From Mortierella alpina (Eukaryota > Mortierellomycota > Mortierellomycetes > Mortierellales > Mortierellaceae): DNA of 64,000 bases. The notes beneath the pieces were generated by a model, which saw only the letters and a list, made by a program, of their open reading frames with translations, was not told the origin of the DNA and ran no database searches. Position 1 is the stretch's first letter. Each line of letters starts with the position of its first letter. A program made the translations under genes and the position numbers. This document shows, one piece after another, positions 56,335-64,000 of the stretch. The stretch is from positions 868,001 through 932,000 of the forward strand of contig JANATF010000009.1 in assembly GCA_029449245.1 (NCBI GenBank), written 5' to 3'.

Positions 56335-56937
56335 CTATTTCTTGGATGCCCGCAGCCCTTTCAGGAGCTTGCTCTGCATACCAGCTGGGCACGAGCTCAA
56401 AGTCTGGCGCAGGCCCTTGCTGCCAATATCCATAAAGAGACCCGTGTATGAGGGGTACTGCTTGACCATAGGATAGACACAATTGCAGACATCTCCGATG
56501 ACACCCCCGAGCACCTTATCAACAGCATACTTGGCGGCGATGACAGTAAACTTTGTGCTTTCGCACCAAGATCCAGACCTCTTGAGCTGCTCGAAAAGTT
56601 TCTCGCCAAACTGGCCCTTGGTGATCATCGAAAAAGCACCCCAGTAGTCTGTAAAGAAATTCTTGACATCGGTAAAAATGCCTCGCTTGGCGAGTTCTTG
56701 ATCGCGACGGCGACGAGAAGCGGTGGTGCCGAGGTCCCCGTTGGGTTTCTCATTCATGGAATAAATGATGTCCTCCAGCATTTGGTCCAACTCGGCTTTG
56801 CTCTCGGCCGTGAGCGCAAGAGGCTCGTCGCGCTCGGTGGCAGGCGCGTCCGCAGACTGCTGGGCATCGACTTGAATGCACAGGAGCGCGATGAGGCAGC
56901 TCAACAGAGCAAGATAATGGAAGAGGGAAAGCTTCAT
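56335..56937 (-). CDS. Small secreted protein with kexin-like site, copy 2
   Basis: Paralogue of the gene at 53440. Single exon, 200 residues. A signal peptide (LFHYLALLSCLIALLCIQVDA), a Glu-rich propeptide with ELDQMLEDI (compare ELDLMLEDI in copy 1), then SRRRR and AKR|GIFTDVKNFF, a likely kexin cut at the same position as in copy 1. The mature domain keeps the four cysteines (SWCE, DVCNCVYP, SCP) and FGEKLFEQLKRSGS, and lacks the Asn/Lys tail of copy 1. Same orientation, 2.2 kb apart: a tandem duplication that has diverged a good deal. Confidence 0.82.
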   Translation of the reverse strand: MKLSLFHYLALLSCLIALLCIQVDAQQSADAPATERDEPLALTAESKAELDQMLEDIIYSMNEKPNGDLGTTASRRRRDQELAKRGIFTDVKNFFTDYWGAFSMITKGQFGEKLFEQLKRSGSWCESTKFTVIAAKYAVDKVLGGVIGDVCNCVYPMVKQYPSYTGLFMDIGSKGLRQTLSSCPAGMQSKLLKGLRASKK

Positions 56938-57993
56938 GATTAAAAGGAGGTTGTATCGTTAAAAAAACTGTGGTGGTTTTCGGGAATGGGTCGTAGCAAG
57001 AGGTGGGCGAGGGTTCAAGGGGGAATGGGATCTAGCTGAGGTGATGATGATCAAAGAAACGGGAATTAAATGTCGGTACGGTCTTCTTATATGGCAACCG
57101 TTGAGTGTAGAAATTCCTTGGGCGAACTCCGTTGATCCTTTTTTCGACACCGTCAGGTGCAAGGTTTTCGCTTCTGAGCTCACTTGGGCAGTTCTGAACA
57201 CTATGGAGGGGGGGGCTTCGAAACCCCCGGCCTCTCATTATGCTCATCGATTTTACGATAAATTTGAGCCCGTCAAGACTGCAGCACTGTCCATGGCAAA
57301 AGGCAGAGATGTCACGACCATCGTGGCCACGCGGATTGTCGTGAACCATTCGTACGAATGTTATTATTTGAAAATAGGCCTATAAAAAAAATGAAAGGTG
57401 CCGATTTCCGCACTGCAAAGCTATCGAGGACGTTTTGAACTCGCACTAGTACATTGGTCATGCTACGTACTCCTGTACACATGGCACGTCGCTTGGCGCA
57501 CAAGAAGCAAGTGCAGCTGGAACAAGGGTGGTTCTTACTACCAAAATGATCTATGGGGGCATGATAGCACCAAGTGAGCGCTCCCGTCGCCACTGGTCTT
57601 GCATCGTATGGGTTCTGTTTCGACTATTATAAGAGAGAGTTTAGCGCGGGGAGGCGGGCGCACCATGCGTGCCGGCTTGGTTCAGGTGCCACAATAGTGA
57701 AGAGCGGGGTCATCAGTACCAGGTTCGAGGTCTTGGTTGTTTGGCTTTGAAGAGGTACATCACGCCTGGATTTGCATGTGATCTATCCCCGCAGCTCTTT
57801 CAAGGGCTACACTAACGGAGTTGCCCACACGCCAGTTCGATGAATAGTGTTAGGCACTGTCTGTGTAATGCTGCTACCACAGCCAACGCATAGCGCAGTG
57901 CATGATCATCGCGTTCACACTGCACGCACCATTCGCTTTTTACAGATGATACAGATGGATTGCTTTGGGCTCTAATTTTTATTCCCGGATGTT
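56938..57993. other. Intergenic copy 2 / NVL
   Basis: About 1 kb. It contains the copy 2 promoter (TATA-like element near 57088-57093) and a G8...C5 inverted run (57209-57230). No gene recognised. Confidence 0.5.
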
Positions 57994-61235
<3,242 letters not shown>

Positions 61236-61775
61236 GACGCTGTCTGCAGTGAAGAATGCACGAGATGATTAAAGAGGAAGAAAGGTTTGGTCAAACGAAT
61301 GCTCTCGTCGTCGTCGTCGTCGTTTTTAGACGAGGCGGCAAGTCAACTCAGCCAGGCACAAACACAGTCACTATTTACTCCTTTTTTTTTTTTTGTCTTT
61401 GAGGCAAAGCAGATGGTCCAGCAGATGAGGGGGCTGTGCTGCAACGGTTGCACAAACCTGCTGCATCCACCTGCCTGCTGCACACTGACCATGCAGCATG
61501 GCCGATAGCCCATATTTATGAGGAAAACGCGGTTGACCTCTCAACTGGTGTACATGGCGCCCTCCAGTCGCTTCGACCTCTCGCCACCATTTTTTTACAA
61601 TGTGACACCCAACGAGAATCTTTTATGCAAATCACCAATACGACATCGTGGTGTGCGTGGGCAAACGCCTACTCAACAACATGTCTATTTCTTGGTCTTA
61701 TTTTTCAGCTTCATCTCTACCTTCTCCTAGCATACACAACAACATTGTCAATACAACCTGATCTGCTTCCACATC
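61236..61775. promoter_or_regulatory. Divergent promoter region NVL / membrane protein
   Basis: There are 540 bp between start codons, with a (cgt)n run near 61307-61322 and a T13 run near 61383-61395. No gene seen. Confidence 0.5.
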
Positions 61776-64000
61776 ATGGAGACCCATTTAAAGCAACACG
61801 CCAAAAACATCGTTGACACGCTCTATGGCTGGCTGTTTGACAGCTCTCGCGCCTACCACGACCCTTCGCCCTATGCTACGGCGTGTGTCAAACCCTATGC
61901 GAATGGCGAGGACACAACCCGTGGTTCATTTGGGCATGGTGCATCATCAGGTTATGCAAGCGTTGTCCGCGACAAGGTCGCTGCTGCCGCATCAAGCGCA
62001 TCCAGTGCGGCCGCTAGTCTGACCGGTCTTCCGCGACTGCACCAGCCTGCTAGCGTCTCTGAGACGCTCCAGCAGTTGACCGACCCAGCCTTTTGGCGTC
62101 GCCTCTCCCCCACTGCTGCCTGGGACAGCTTCATGGAAGGGCGCACTCCGTATATGCATGAACTCCAGTCCCGCCTGGGATGGGAACACCTGACTCGCCT
62201 TGCTGAACGCTGGGGGGTTGAGCCAAGAATTGTAATTCTGGTGATGTTATTGCCGTTCATATTGCTGTTACTGAGCTCCTGTGTTTTCATGGGTGCGGGG
62301 CATACAGCCGACGATGGCCCTCCTCCTTATCAGGGAGGTGGACGCGGAAAGAAGACAGACCCATCTCAAAATGGCCACAAGAATGCGAACAGCGCCTCCT
62401 CTTCCTCGTCGACTTCAAAGCAGAGCAACGCGTCATCTGGTGCCTCGTCCTCCGGTTCTGGAAAGGGCAACAAGTCTCGTCATGGATCCAAGAAAGGCGG
62501 AGCGCAGGATGGAGGTAAGGACCTCTTCGATGCTGAAGTCTTTGCCTACGAAAAATGCCGTGACAAGTTCTAACCACGTCTGTTGATGACGGAAGGCTCT
62601 GGTGATACCGATAGTTCAAAGACACACACTGCTATGCCTAGAGGAAGCGTCGGCGATGACGGTTCGAAGGCTACGATGCTGGGATCGATAGGTTTCCGAG
62701 GGGCTGAGCTGCAGAACTTCAAGCCGATTGACATTTACGGTAGGGATCTGCCTTGAACTGCGACAGACGAGCACAATTGTTTGAATACTGTATCTAACAG
62801 CGCGCGCTCTTGTAGCCGCCATGGGCATGACCCAGCCCGTCATTAAGAAGTCCGATGGACGTGGTACAGCCAATGTGAACCGTGGCGCTGCAGATGGCCT
62901 CTCTTCAAAGCGCATCTCCTCTCAATCAAGGAAGACCGAAACTCCTTTGAGACAGGGCAATAGCTTGCACGGTAAAAATCCGAAATTTTTGGTGCTTCAA
63001 TTGATCTCTGTCCTCATGGGTGATTACTGACATGGATCTATGGCAATGTACTGTTCTCAACGGTGTTCATAATGATCCTTATTCAGACGATAACTTGGTC
63101 TCTTCGATCATGGAAGGTAAACGAGGGTTATGAATTGAAGAGTTCGTACAAGAATTGCCCATCGCTGACATAGGTTAACGCTATCTCCCCCCTTTGTTTT
63201 TATTTCTACAAGACGTTGTTGGGCCATCTGATTCGCAGCAGGAGCAGGCTGAGCTCGACCTCGACAACCAAGAAGAGTACGAGGACAGTGTTTTAGACGA
63301 CACCTTCCCTGGAACCAAGGCTAAGAACAGTGGTGTCAAGAATGCTCTTGACTATACAAGAAAGAATACAAAGACTGGCAAGAGATCCGCTCCTCATGCT
63401 AAAGCAGGAAAGAATGGTTCCACTATCCTCGCTCCAAACCCTGGATCCAGCTTTGAAAGCCATGGCCTTCAAGAATCGAACCAACAACAGCAGAGGCATG
63501 CGCCTGCACTAGACCACACAGATAAACAAGGTGCTGGACCCGCCGGACCTGGCTCAGAGTCCTCCGTCAGCTCCTCAGTACCACTGTCAAGAACCCGCGT
63601 CCCGCGAGCGTACAGGTTCAAGGAGGCAGATCGTCATCGCCACCAACCTCACATCTCTTCTCGTGCCGACAAGAAGGACCTGTTTGGCCGCCACCCAGTT
63701 GAGAACCTGGCTGACGGAAGAGGCTGTCAAGGTTCACCACCGAATAGTCTGGCTTTCAAGATAATGGACTTTGCACAGCGGAACCCTGTGATGAAGAATC
63801 TAGATGCAATCTCTGGCGGGATACTAGGTACTACCATGGCTACCCTTGCGGCCGGGACCGCTATTGCAGAGTCTTCAAAGAACGCTTGGAAAGGAGATTT
63901 CACCTCCGCTCTTGACGGTAAGGGCTAACAGAATCATACAGCATACGGATCGTTATTATATATGTAGTAAACCCCTGACATGGTGGTTCCTTGCATATAT
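61776..64000 (+). CDS. Single-pass membrane protein, runs off right edge
   Basis: Unknown function, partial at the 3' end. Exons 61776-62514, 62596-62739, 62816-62971, 63087-63116 and 63213-63917; the last donor (GACG|gtaagg) implies at least one more exon beyond 64000, though reading through would give a stop within two codons. Every intron is phase 1. The visible protein (591 residues) has an Ala/Ser-rich helical region (VAAAASSASSAAASLTGL), one membrane span (RIVILVMLLPFILLLLSSCV), a PPPY motif just after it (DDGPPPYQGG), Ser/Lys/Gly-rich low complexity, and a hydrophobic glycine-rich stretch (LDAISGGILGTTMATLAAGTAIAE) near the end. The 30-bp exon 4 is supported by phase and both splice sites but is small enough to be doubtful. 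Confidence 0.72.

Noticed and set aside
55988-56476. 162-codon plus-strand ORF
   Set aside because: It runs antisense through the 3' end of a well-supported secreted-protein gene and shows no family features.
57205-57235. G8-cttcgaa-C5 stretch resembling a tRNA T-arm or a rho-independent terminator
   Set aside because: The loop length is wrong for a T-arm, no acceptor, D or anticodon arm fits, and rho-independent termination does not apply in a fungus.

Overview
This is eukaryotic nuclear DNA from a filamentous fungus, most likely an early-diverging Mucoromycota-type fungus and probably close to Mortierella (lineage inferred, not proven). The evidence is: many short spliceosomal introns (often gtaaaa or gtaagt donors with ctaac/ctgac branch sites), no operons, fungus-specific genes (MID1, NEM1, MSP1, BPL1 with a GATase-like head), long Ser/Thr/Asn tracts with trinucleotide repeats, and a Fanzor-type mobile-element gene. 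All exon joins given here were worked out by eye from reading frame, phase and splice signals.  Layout. 0-5 kb: an uncertain membrane-protein fragment, then two nuclear genes for mitochondrial proteins arranged head to head (beta subunit of mitochondrial processing peptidase; SDH4/CybS). 5.6-10.3 kb: two single-pass membrane proteins with PPxY-bearing cytoplasmic tails that look like distant paralogues. 10.5-15.5 kb: adenine DNA glycosylase (MUTYH/MutY) divergent from the MID1 calcium-channel subunit. 16.4-20.8 kb: NEM1-type phosphatase convergent with an SR splicing factor. 21-22 kb: a secreted Gly/Tyr-rich protein with four internal repeats. 24-28.7 kb: a large protein joining a bromodomain to a protein kinase domain. 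29-33 kb: a secreted or anchored protein of unknown function, a possible 67-residue membrane ORF overlapping it, and an MFS monocarboxylate-type transporter. 33.4-37.9 kb: MSP1 (ATAD1) and biotin-protein ligase. 39.6-41.8 kb: a type I membrane protein. 41.8-45.9 kb: the most unusual locus, an apparent composite of an XPG/FEN1-like nuclease region and a Fanzor/TnpB-type RuvC plus zinc-finger region. 46-50.6 kb: SRP19 convergent with ecdysoneless (ECD/SGT1). 50.6-57.9 kb: gene-poor DNA carrying repeat remnants and two paralogous small secreted proteins with kexin-type processing sites. 58-61.2 kb: the ribosome-biogenesis AAA ATPase NVL/Rix7. 61.8-64 kb: a membrane protein whose gene runs off the right edge.  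How the genes relate. Most are housekeeping genes with no functional clustering. MPP-beta, SDH4 and MSP1 all serve mitochondria, and only the first two share a promoter region. SR protein and SRP19 each have a perfect TGACGTCA (CRE) palindrome about 95-130 bp before the ATG. The accessory interest lies in the XPG-Fanzor composite, the bromodomain-kinase protein, the PPxY membrane proteins and the secreted protein families.
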